The notes below the pieces were generated by a model, which was given only the letters and a program-made list of their open reading frames with translations, was not told the origin of the DNA and did not search any database. Position numbers and translations under genes: made by a program. Shown one piece after another: positions 1-9,731 of a stretch of 64,000 bases of DNA (positions are counted from its first letter, which is position 1; each line of letters begins with the position of its first letter). The DNA is taken from assembly GCA_022747635.1 (NCBI GenBank), contig JAKTNV010000009.1, positions 69,524,407 through 69,588,406 of the forward strand. Reading direction: 5' to 3'. This stretch comes from Hetaerina americana. Lineage: Eukaryota; Arthropoda; Insecta; Odonata; Calopterygidae.

Positions 1-2205
1 CCACCGCAACCAATAGGATCGGCGCGAGAAATTTAATTGCATCACTTTTGGAATGTACTTTATATTTCAATTAGGGGCCAAAGGAAAATTTGAATTTAAT
101 CTAATGGTAAAGAAATTCACCGGAAACCCATATCAAATCGCAAAGGATTTAAATAGTATGCATATCGATTTCAACTGAGAAGGCAATAAAAATTGAAATA
201 TAACTATTGAATCAATTTTTTAAGGAGCTAATGCATAAGGGGAATTCAATAGAGCAACTTTGATTAACCATTTATAATGGACATTCAAAAAATGAAATTT
301 GCTGCAAGTATTGAAAATGGATTGCTTCAGACGTATTGCTGATTGAATTGATTTGCAGTTTGGAACTCGTTGCTTGGTATCTTCAAGGGCTGCATCCAAT
401 TAGGGTACGCGTTCTATACATACATACCTGTACACTCCGCAAAATCTTGTTTTGTACCAGCGTGAAAACGACTCAATGATAGGCAGCGGGATTTGTTAAC
501 AATTGTCAATACAAACTATTACTATTTTACCTTCAGATGATCGCAAACTTACCATTAAAAATTATCTTTAATAGTCACCGAAGGTACAAAAAGTAAGAAT
601 AACAGCCAGAAAAATTAATGTAAAGTTCATTGCAATTTGTAGAAAAAATGTCAGAGCAAGCTGTTTCACTCATGAAGTTCCTTAGAACGACTATTTGCGG
701 ACTTGTTCCAGAAAAAATCGATTTTTGGAGCGTAACGCAATGTTTTCTGCTTATAACTAGCTCCTTAAGACCTTTCTTTCATTATCTCACTTTATTTCCT
801 TAAGATTTCGCCTTTCTTTTGCGAAATCCATGGACCGCATGGCTTAGAGTCAGCTCCTATTTGATAACCTTTGTTGTGGTGAGTGATTACATATTATAAG
901 CCGGTGATTTTCCTGGATGATATATCATCTAAACGTATTGTAAAATGTTAAATACGAGTAGATGGCAATTCTTCACTTTGAGCGAATTGGCGTAAAACCT
1001 CAGTTGTAAACGATTTGATTGCGGATGCCAATAATTGCGTTATCTTTGCCAATAAAGTCGGGGCACTTCACCAGATATACTATGCACCCACGGATATTAA
1101 ATATTGCCGTTCTTTTAATATTTATGCCAAATTAAGAATTCAGAGCGTAGTCTTTATGTGTAAAACAAACCAAAAAATGATATTCAAACATTTCCACGAA
1201 GTAGCAGAAATGATATTGTTAGATAATGTTTAAGTAGAATAGATTTTAATGTTGATACAAACCAACTGTTATATAAAATGTGTCGTCTACGGCGTAACTT
1301 TATGGAATTTGCATTACATATTGAAATTAAATGAAATTATTGGCTTTGTATTATTACAATTCCGAACATTATAACTGTTATATTAAACTTCCGAGGTGGT
1401 TACCAGAAACATGTTGAATCTGGAATCCTATGATAAATTGTACTATAAGAGGGTTTACGCATGATTCCAGTTATAAGGCTTTTATTGAAATTTAGTGTAC
1501 ATATTGGCCATATTACTCTTACTGAGGGGCAATAAGACGCCTCTTATGACTCATTACTTATTTTATGGTTGAAATAAACTTAGTAAAGTTGACAAAACAC
1601 CTACCTTCCAGCCTAGGTTCCAATTTGTAGAAACATTTTCAAGTACTTTGGTGAAAAATGAAACTTTGAACAGTAACTTTATCGAGGAATTAAGCTGATA
1701 TCAGTCATAACATGATTTGCCACATAGTGAAACTGGAAATAAAAAGTATATTTTTAGTCATTGATTACCAACAGATAAAACTCCGAGTTAGTTACCGTAT
1801 CATGGCAGTTATCGCAAGAGAGGACTAAAACCTTTCAGAAAAGGTACTCAAGATAAAGTTGCGTACCAAGGGAAACCGATCCACCTAGATGGTGAATCTG
1901 CCTAGGGAGAGATTTAAATTAGGTGATATTTTTTGTGATTCTTTTATGGTTTGGCGAAGGACTGGGATTTTTGGAAATAATTTATATGAGATATGTAAAT
2001 TTTTAAGATAATACCGAGTTTTTATGGGCAATTATTTTTAGAAAAAAAGGATTTATGGATTTATCTTGTAATTCTATTAATTATTGCAGTGTGGAATATA
2101 GCGGTGCATACTGTGCACACAAACATTTTAAAAAACTTAGATGGAAAGGTAAAAGGAATTTTTTATGATATATTAGGTTGCGGTTAGGAATGGGTTACCG
2201 TCTTA

Positions 2206-2242
2206 CAGGGGATATCTTCACAGCATTTGAAGATATCCCCTG
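2206..2242. repeat. Perfect 15-bp inverted repeat, 7-nt loop
   Basis: The arm caggggatatcttca (2206-2220) is followed after 7 nt by its exact reverse complement tgaagatatcccctg (2228-2242). The match would give a stable hairpin in DNA or RNA on either strand. The stem is shorter than a usual pre-miRNA stem and no conserved miRNA sequence is recognised. It may be a template-switch palindrome or a trace of a transposon end. Confidence 0.85.
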
Positions 2243-3228
2243 ATTACGAACACATCATGCAATCCTTAAAGACCCTCCACTCTGTGCAAGACCGCGCATG
2301 TCAACCATCGCACAACTTTAGCTTGAAAGGTATAGATGCACCTTGTGGCCAACGTCCAATTACCTTACAGATTTTGGACAAAGAGAAGAAATTGGCCTGC
2401 ATCGCTCACTTTAGGTCATTTTATCTGTAGAAATTACGTCTGCACTTGGCTTTCTAACGCGTTTAATGTTCTCTTCATATAAATAAATCTGGACCGTAAG
2501 AGAATGTATAGCATCCATTAAATTTAGATGAGCATCACCGAGGTGATTCTGTGAATATTCTGCTTTTAAGGCGATGGCAAATTTTTGTGATGTATATTTC
2601 GGTGCATGAAGATGTCGGACTCTATTATATGTACTTCAATGTTGACGCAATTCACGAAAATTTCGAGTGGAAAAAATTGGAAATGGACATCGTTCTTTCA
2701 ATTTATATATGAGTAAAGGCAGCTATAAGGGGAAACGGATAAGATCGAGATACAAGTAGGAAAACTATGAATGAATGATGAAGGGAAAGGATAATATATT
2801 TTCATCGTTTTGGTGGCAAATTTCTCATTGTCAGATCCAAAAATGTGTATTTTAAAAGGCTGAACATCGGCTGATGTTCGATGATCATTAAAATTTTTGC
2901 CATTAATGTGATTAATATCTATAAAAATTACACATTTTCATGTACCGAATACTGCCCTCGTAAAAAGCTGAACGGATTATATACATCTAAACGTATCTAC
3001 TTTACCCCTTCTTTGCCTTTATCTTAGAATACCATTTCAAGGATTTTTCTGAAGTAGATACACCACTCTAACTGAAATATAAGCAAATTAAAATGAAAAA
3101 CCAATAAAATATTTAGAGATTGTTGTGCCATTTGAGGTCGCAATAAATAAGGTTCCAATAACAACAAATTTTCTAACATTCGGCACTTGATTTTATTGAG
3201 AAAACGTTGTGGTTTAATCTACTTAGTG

Positions 3229-3264
3229 TCATTTTTTAAGGGTTTATTTAGCCCTAAAAAATGA
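3229..3264. repeat. Inverted repeat, 13 bp with one bulge
   Basis: Arm 3229-3242 (tcattttttaaggg) pairs with 3252-3264 (ccctaaaaaatga) apart from one extra A. The loop is 9 nt. It is AT-rich, so less surprising than the 2206 and 6569 hairpins, but it belongs to the same class. Confidence 0.7.
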
Positions 3265-3802
3265 TCAAAAAGCTTAGATACCCCTCGTGATTTCTCAATG
3301 CAGTCAAGAGTGGAAAATTGCATTGTTTAATTCACACAAAATAGAAACTTATCAAGTAAAATGCAACACTCTTCAGGTGATTTCTTATTGAAATTTAAAA
3401 ATTTGCCTTCGTTCTTACCGAGCTATCATTGTTGCATCACCGCCTCCAAAACCCCTGACGCGTCAAAACGTGCATGTATCGTTTCTTATTAGAGAGCTTT
3501 TGTATTCAGCCGGCTCCAAACTGAAGGAAGGCAAGCCGGGGGTTTCGGGGGAACCTCCGAACTGGTCAGAGAAGGCTAGAACGCAGTCTCCCCACCCTTC
3601 CTCGTGCCGCGTCCCCTCCCCCCCTTGGGGCTCGAATGAACTGGATAATAATTTCTAGAAACAAAAGCAGAGGAAGGCACGAGTTCCGGCGGGGCTTGAA
3701 CTCCGAAAAACGTCTCTCGGGAAGCAAGGCGGAGGGTGGAGATTGATGGAGAGGAGCGGGAGAGCATCACTGGAAAAAAAATCGAGGGAGAAGGAGGAGG
3801 GG

Positions 3803-3810
3803 TATATAAG
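3803..3810 (+). promoter_or_regulatory. TATA-box candidate
   Basis: TATATAAG follows a G-rich stretch and is followed by GCAG, a good match to a metazoan TATA box. A start site would be expected near 3,830-3,836, inside the GC-rich island. No clear initiator motif is visible there, and the nearest downstream ATG (3860) opens only a seven-codon frame. Confidence 0.3.
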
Positions 3811-4352
3811 CAGGCGAGGAGTCGCTTTAAGGTCTCCGGGCCATAAGGAACAGCGATACAATGAGCTCGCGCCTGAACAAGTGACACTCTTTTCCGCTCG
3901 TCTTTTGTCTTCCCCTTGTCCCCTCTTACACTTAAAGCAGCGAACTCTCTTTATTTTCCCCCACTCTCCTCTCCATCCGTCCCCACCTCCCCCTTGCCCA
4001 CCCCTCTCTATTTATAGCGTTCATTTCGACGCCTTGAGCTAGCCCGGAAGGAGCTGCGTCGACGTCACGGGTTTGACTTTTTTTTCATTATATCCGCGAC
4101 AGGAACTCGCGAATTTATTCGCTCTCCGTCCCCGTATATCTGCCCTCCTTACCCTCCCCTCCGCCGTAGCCTTCCCTCCTCCTTATCCCTCGACCTCCAC
4201 CAACCCTTCGCCGCCCTCACCCTTCCCGCCTTCCCTCTTAGGAAAACAAAAGGAAGACTTTTCTCTCTCTCTCTCCTCAGTCACCCTTATTTCTCCCCCT
4301 CCCTCCCCCTCATCCATCCCCCTCCCCGCTCGCCTGTCAATATTTGCTCCGC

Positions 4353-4382
4353 CGCTCTCTCTCTCTCTCTTTCTCTCTCTCC
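4353..4382. repeat. CT microsatellite
   Basis: Interrupted (CT)n repeat on the + strand within a longer pyrimidine-rich tract. Such GA/CT runs can bind GAGA-type factors in insects, but here it may be plain simple sequence. Confidence 0.75.
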
Positions 4383-4610
4383 ATATCTACTCTTTTACTC
4401 TCTTTTTCCCTCGGCCGCTATTTCGCGAAAATATACAAATGAGTCGAGAGGGGAATTAAGATTTCGAAAAGGGGGAGGGATTGTTCACTTTTCCTCCGCA
4501 GCGGCGCTGCTGCCAGTCTTTTGGCGAGAGAAAAATGCAGGTATACATTTTGTTTCTCCGTTCTCCCCCTTCCCACCACCACCCCCACCTTCTTCACTCG
4601 GCGCAAGGGG

Positions 4611-6186
4611 CATAATAATTGAGTTTCTTACGTGCCGTAACTAAACTAACATCTATTTCACGTCCCCTCCACCTCCACTGCCTTAAAATTCACACGTTTT
4701 ACCTAAGACAAACCTCCCAAGTTGTTATAGCGTCGAGGGTGCATCGTTGCCGATGTGGGAACTAAGGAATTATTAAAACCATGGAGAACTTCTTTTTTTT
4801 TTGCTAAACTGAGCCGTTTTTTGGTATTTTTTTCCTCATACATAGACTAGGGCAATGTATATTACTTAACAACTTTCGACGCACGGCAACGTTCGTTCAG
4901 TTTTGTTTGCAAGCTAGTGGTCGTAAAAACACTAGTATTGTTTAATGCTAGGCTTTCAGAGTCGTGCGTAGGTAATTTTCTGGAATAGGGTTGAATATGC
5001 AGGAATTAAATGAGGTTGAAACGGTTATATGTTAATTTAACTATTATCCAAAATCCCGTTCTGTTGTAATTCATCAGCATTTGTGATTCTAGAAGTTTTC
5101 TTCAACAAACGAGACTCCATCTTCTTCAGCCAACCTAAAATTGATATTGATCTTTGAAAGGACTGCCGCTACCTGAAAAATGTAAAGGTTATTTCAGAAA
5201 CAAGCAAAATTAATTCTGTTTTGCTATAGGAAAAGTATAAAACTGTAGTATTTCACTAAAGAAAATGGTACACTTTTTTAAATGGCTACATGAGGTAGGG
5301 TTTTTTTTATCCTTAGGTCTAACATATGTAAATAAAACATATATTTAAACAATGTATCATATTGGATCTCTGATGAAATTTGCTGGCACTCGCGAGCGAT
5401 ATACATGCGTTAAGATACATTTTCAGATGCTACTATGATTGATATGACTATGTTTTCAGTAAAATTTATAAATATACATCCTGATTGATGATGGCTAACA
5501 TATGTCATTTGGATAGTTAACCAAAGCAAAATTTTGCAATCTATGTTCACGGTACACCTATAAATCACCTTCTTACTAGAACGCGAGTTTCCAATTCATG
5601 TCAACTTTTCGTGTAATTATTATGACTGAAATTTAGGTTATGAAAAATAGAATATTGGACGAATAAAATCAAGTAATCATGAGAAATTTATTCTATGGTG
5701 AACTGTCGCCGTCTTGGTTTACATAATATTAATTCAAAGAGTTAAAGGTTATTCATGGATTTTCATCTATTCTACAATCAAGGAACGTCTAATTTGCCCC
5801 TTTTAACATTTACTCTTTTGCATTCATCTTGCTCATTTTGAGGCATTAAATACACATCTCGTTGCTTATTGAAATGAATTCACTTAGGAATTGGAATTGA
5901 ACTTAATCATTTAGAATTAATAAATGAATTGCATAAGAGTGGTGGATTTATTCGAAATGGTTGGTAGAGTTTAATTGTCTACACAATCGAGCGCGAACGT
6001 AACACTTAGGACCTCTAAGACATACCTCCTTAGAGGAAACCTTATACATTTAAATAAAACATGAACAACCAATCCTCCCTTATAATTTCTTTATTGTTTC
6101 AATAATGAATTATAATTGTTTCCCGCGCTATTTGCTTCTCAGCTTCCAGCTATTTTGTTTATACGTAGCTTGACAATATGGATAGG
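4611..6186. other. AT-rich non-coding tract
   Basis: No coding potential, RNA gene or repeat family recognised. The sequence is AT-rich with scattered homopolymer runs. The only structure seen is a 7-bp inverted repeat (6012-6018 with 6030-6036). Confidence 0.65.
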
Positions 6187-6280
6187 TACGAGGGTGGTCT
6201 GAAACGTTTCCGACCTAACAAAGATAAAAGGCATTTTTCTGAAATTTTCTGAGTCGGAAACTTGTCAGACCACACATGTA
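6187..6280. mobile_element. Mariner-like MITE (94 bp, TA-flanked)
   Basis: The segment is bounded by TA dinucleotides (6187-6188 and 6279-6280), as expected for Tc1/mariner target-site duplication. Immediately inside are 26-bp terminal inverted repeats, 6189-6214 and 6253-6278, matching at 21 of 26 positions by eye and sharing the core gtggtctga. The 38 bp between them carry no ORF, so this is a non-autonomous internally deleted copy. The end sequence cgagggtggtctgaaa resembles mariner-type termini. Family assignment is inference, as no transposase is present. Confidence 0.65.
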
Positions 6281-6568
6281 TAAAGGTCAAGTTTCAAGCG
6301 TCAAGGACGCAAAAACAATGTTCGAATCAAGAATGGCTTAAGTACCTGTAATCATCATTATGGAGGAAGGATATCCAACCTGCACCTTTTCTGCCAAAGG
6401 GTTGGCATGTGAGCTAATCAATGACGTTTTTTTTCACTGGTGTATCGTTAAAAGTAGAACTGTGCTAGGATACAGATTAGAAAAGATTACATTTATTAAC
6501 CTCTCCTAACAAGACAAAGCCTGACACTCAAGGCAGCAAAAATTGTCCTTAAATTCCACATGCATTTT
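6281..6568. other. AT-rich spacer between MITE and LINE remnant
   Basis: No gene or recognisable repeat. This is a mixed AT-rich sequence between the MITE and the palindrome at the LINE 3' end. Confidence 0.5.
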
Positions 6569-6620
6569 ATTTCCCTTCATTCCATAAACGTAATTTTACG
6601 TATATGGAATGAAGGGAAAT
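6569..6620. repeat. Perfect 17-bp inverted repeat at the LINE 3' flank
   Basis: Arm 6569-6585 (atttcccttcattccat) is exactly complementary to 6604-6620. The 18-nt spacer contains a further inner pairing (acgta at 6588-6592 with tacgt at 6597-6601), so nearly the whole 52 nt can fold as one hairpin. It abuts the end of the decayed LINE reading frame, whose stop codon is at 6624-6626 on the minus strand. It could be a structured LINE 3' terminus or an independent palindrome. Confidence 0.85.
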
Positions 6621-6623
6621 TGC

Positions 6624-7170
6624 TCACTTGCCTAACATTCTCCACTCTAACACAGTCTTCAGCAATCCCTCGCCATTCAAAGTGCCCCGCATCCTTTTTG
6701 GTTCTCTTAGGATTTCTCCCAATCCACCCTTCGCTACTGCTTCTTCGTTTGATTTCCTATCCTTACATTTTATTTTTTTCATTTCTCCCCCTACTCATCT
6801 CAAACGTCCCCAATCTGTACCCATCATCCTGCTTCAATAGCCATGTTACCGCGCCGTGCATAACTACGCTCCATAATCAACGTCCCTGTCCTCATATCTC
6901 TCCTCCTTGTGAAAGCTTCTTTGTATAACGCCATTCTCTTGAAATGCCAACCACTGTTACCAACTTAGTTCATTACTCTTGGACCATACGTAAACTGTTC
7001 CTCCTCCTCTAGTTTTTGTACTGCCATTTCAACGTTAAACTTACCCTTGTGACTTCTCGAAATCCTAATAGCCTTTGTTTTGCGTGCATTGATTTCCATC
7101 TCGCATCTAACACAGTGAACTTCTGTAGCTCTCAGAAATAACTCTAACTCCTGGCAGGCATTTCAATATG
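6624..7170 (-). pseudogene. Decayed 5'-truncated LINE reverse-transcriptase tail
   Basis: Minus-strand translation with stops and frameshifts ignored resembles the C-terminal part of the RT of a non-LTR retrotransposon. Near 7100-7060 it reads EMEINARKTKAIRISR, matching the RT block around the conserved IN..KTK motif. It continues with FNVEMAVQKLEEEEQFTY, the FxYLG-type region without the final LG, then KEAFTRRR. After decay it gives WSVVMHGAVTWLLKQDD and RLGTFEM, and finally GEGLLKTVLEWRMLGK before a stop. These blocks occur in this order in RTs of many arthropod LINEs. The catalytic FADD block should lie upstream but is absent, so the copy is 5'-truncated near 7,170. At least three in-frame stops and two or more frame changes show it is dead. 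The exact clade cannot be settled by eye. Confidence 0.75.
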
Positions 7171-7557
7171 AAATACTCTGAAATTATTAATATTAGAGTG
7201 ATTATTCGTAAAATGTTACAAGAATGAAGGATTTGCAGAAAAAAATATTCTCCCATATCGGTATTTTGGCCAATTAAATAATTACCAATATCAAGGGAGG
7301 AAATTTTGAGGAGATGTGGTCGGAGGAAGAGTTCTGTTCAAAACAACCGTTCGTAGTCAATTGAGTTTTCACGTTCGGAAGGGGGTTGAATAAGCGATGC
7401 TTTGGGGTCGGAGGGTGAGACAAGGGTAGAAAATGACGGTGGCGAGCAGTGGGGAGTAGGAAAGTTTCGGCTTGAAAAAATCAGTTTCATTATAAATGCC
7501 CGCAGTTATTTCTGATTTTATCTTCAAAATACATGCATATAAGTATATATACATACC
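7171..7557. other. AT-rich spacer
   Basis: No gene or repeat recognised between the LINE truncation point and the SINE target-site duplication. A short purine-rich patch at about 7375-7470 has no clear role. A minus-strand open frame at 7369-7554 has no recognisable domain. Confidence 0.5.
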
Positions 7558-7807
7558 TGTATAACAGAAAACACATAAACACAGTAATCAACCCGAAGGT
7601 CGGTTTGGTGGTGCTGGCAGAGTTCACCCAGTACTAAGCCCTATGCGGCGTGTGAAATTCACACATCAGGGTAGGGGGGCCAGTTCCTTTCCCTGTGCCG
7701 GTTATGGTTTCCCAGGAAGACCTGGTACCCGAAAAATCACACAGCTCGGGTGGAGCTGCATGTGCCCAGAGTGCCTCACCCGGGAATCGAACCCGGGATG
7801 TATAACA
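7558..7807 (-). mobile_element. SINE copy 1 with 9-bp target-site duplication
   Basis: The element body is 7567-7798, read on the minus strand. It starts at its 5' end with a tRNA T-arm: stem cccggg, loop ttcgatt, stem cccggg, containing a perfect pol III B-box (ggttcgattcc, + coordinates 7783-7793). No A-box or D-arm precedes it, so the copy is 5'-truncated or the family lacks a full tRNA head. The body continues through a sequence shared with copy 2 and ends near tgattactgtgtttatg. The 9-mer tgtataaca occurs at 7558-7566 and again at 7799-7807, the expected target-site duplication of a LINE-mobilised insertion. There is no poly(A) tail. I do not recognise the family name. Confidence 0.8.
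7783..7793 (-). promoter_or_regulatory. Pol III B-box / tRNA T-loop in the SINE
   Basis: Minus-strand ggttcgattcc is an exact B-box consensus, and its stem-loop is a perfect tRNA T-arm. Without an A-box upstream it is unlikely to drive transcription by itself. It is the main sign that the family is tRNA-derived. Confidence 0.75.
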
Positions 7808-9455
7808 CTATAATGGAAATAATGTAAAACCTGGTCCAGGTTTAACAATTGCATCAACGCCATGCGACGGGGGCCGAATATCCGAAAATCATTTCATCCA
7901 AACCGACTCGTTAGGAAGTTATCTCGGGGAAACCTTTCACGAAGATCAAATCCTAGAATATCGTAGACTTGGAAGGCTTTTCACAATATTTTGCATCTTT
8001 AGTGTTTTCAATGCATTGATATTTAATTCCTAATTGTCAGTTAAAACTTAAGTGGTATCTTTGTCCCAACTTGTGCATATGTGCCGTCATCATCAAATTT
8101 AAATGCATAACAAAGTGTCAGGAGAACACATCATTCCAGTAAAGGTAGTATTTGAACGTAACTGCCATTACCCGGGATGATCCCAGTGTAATTCCACTTT
8201 CCTTGTATTACCTTATTTCCATCTTCAGTTTATCATAAATTCCACTACTCTTTAATCCGATTGCGACGTATTTTCTTCTACTTGCCATACCGTGCTTACC
8301 TAATATGCTCATATTATACATCCTACTACTTCTCAATATTTTTCCTCTAATTTTTCTCTCCTGTTCGGTATTCATCTTACATCATACCCTAACCTCTCGG
8401 CATATTTAAAACTTTGTCGTCAGTCTCCCTCACCCTAACTTTCATAACCATTTAGTGTCAATACCCTGATCTCATCAGCCTCTAATTGACGCTCATCCTA
8501 TTCTTACAATGTGTTTCAGCTCCATGTTTTTGCGATATTTTTAAACGTTATCGCCTTTTTCACAGTTCTAAATTATATTTCTAACATCATAATAACATAG
8601 TTATTTCAAAGTTATTGAATAATCATGCATTGCATTTTCATCATCACCTTTGAAGGAATAATTATAATCAAGGCCGTTTTTAAATAATAAAGAATGAAAT
8701 AATTCATAAGCCGCTAAACATAAATTAAAAACATTAAAAATATGCTACAGCTTAATTGACTATACAGCATGTAGTCATGTAGGTTTGAGTGAATGGACAA
8801 CTATATTTAATTAACCAAACTAAATTATTTATTTGTTGAATCAATCGGAAAATCAAGGAACCCCAAAAACGAAAAACAATCTACCTCCCTTTAAATTATT
8901 CTACATCATATTATTGCCCATTGTGTATTCTAAAATAAAATATACCTCCGATGGTCAATGGAAACACACATCATAATTGCGGTTGAGCGCAAACTTGGCA
9001 TTTAATGGATCATATAGTATTATTACGGAACACCTTTTTCGTAAATATTCAGACAACCACCTGCTTAATCACATAACGCAAATTACGCACATTTCGCAAA
9101 TGATTTTCATTCTCTCCCCTTGTATTACCTTGAACGTACTCTTTGTGCTAGTTAAACTAAAACTCTCTCACACTTTTTTACACGTTTTTCAAAGAAAAAT
9201 ATTGTAGAAAGTAAGTAGAAGTGTTTTTCGTTCGTTCCTCTTAGCGCTCGTAAAAAATGGTTATTTGATTGATATTTCTTGTTTACATACAGGATTCTCG
9301 TTCATAATATAGGCTTTCTCCATGTGATGACAAACTTTCATCACTGAAGTCAAAAATTCCAATTTACCTTTCCACTAAATAATTTTTAATTCGTTACAAC
9401 TAGTTTCGACGTATCGGCGTCATCCTTACGTACAAATTTACACATACGTATGGTG
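7808..9455. other. AT-rich segment between inverted SINE copies
   Basis: No coding gene recognised. The part at 8170-8560 has an even base composition and, on the minus strand, gives fragments faintly like a decayed RT; I could not confirm this and do not call it. The open frame at 8977-9207 has no recognisable domain. Confidence 0.5.
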
Positions 9456-9520
9456 ATATATAGATAGATAGATTTATATATATATACATATATAGTATTA
9501 TATACATACATACATAGTAG

Positions 9521-9570
<50 letters not shown>

Positions 9571-9573
9571 TAG
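9456..9573. repeat. Compound TA/TACA/GATA microsatellite
   Basis: Imperfect repeats of tagatagata, tacata and (TA)n, with the purest (TA)n run at about 9530-9562. It directly abuts the 5' end of SINE copy 2. The SINE may have inserted into or next to a simple repeat, or the repeat grew at the junction. The Tyr/Ile-rich minus-strand open frame here is a by-product of the repeat. Confidence 0.9.
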
Positions 9574-9574
9574 T

Positions 9575-9731
9575 ACCAGGTCTTCCTGGGAAACCATAAC
9601 CGGCACAGGGAAAGGAACTGGCCCCCCTACCCTGATGTGTGAATTTTCACACGCCGTATAGGGCTTAGTACTGGGTGATCTCTACCATCACCTTCTAAAC
9701 CGACCTTCGGGTTGATTACTGTGTTTATGGT
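9575..9731 (+). mobile_element. SINE copy 2 (5'-truncated, opposite orientation)
   Basis: This segment matches the 3' part of SINE copy 1 in the opposite orientation, from taccaggtcttcctgggaaa to ttgattactgtgtttatg, with about nine differences over roughly 155 bp by eye. It lacks the tRNA-like T-arm and begins at the edge of the TA microsatellite. High identity to copy 1 suggests fairly recent activity of the family. No target-site duplication could be recognised because the 5' flank is simple repeat. Confidence 0.8.

Larger units (their letters stand above)
1..3425. other. AT-rich non-coding tract
   Basis: This stretch is AT-rich with frequent stops in all frames. No exon-like segment, RNA gene or repeat family is recognisable. 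The only structured sequences are short inverted repeats near 2206-2242, 2862-2879 and 3229-3264, listed separately. Short open frames here (for example 1015-1233 and 2227-2430) have no recognisable domain and no supporting context. It is most likely intergenic or intronic. Confidence 0.7.
3430..4610. other. GC-rich, pyrimidine-rich island
   Basis: The sequence changes abruptly from AT-rich to GC-rich near 3,430 and back near 4,610. From about 3,880 to 4,400 the + strand is strongly C+T rich, with CT runs near 4261-4278 and 4353-4382. A TATA-like box lies at 3803. The open frames here encode Pro/Ser/Leu-rich low-complexity peptides, as expected from CT-rich DNA. It is a plausible promoter or regulatory island; there is no direct evidence of transcription. 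Confidence 0.6.

Noticed and set aside
8170..8560. Possible second LINE RT remnant on the minus strand
   Set aside because: Fragments such as RREKLEEKY are suggestive, but no ordered set of RT motifs could be followed, unlike 6624-7170.
9400..9606. Tyr/Ile-repeat minus-strand peptide
   Set aside because: It is the translation of the TA/TACA microsatellite.
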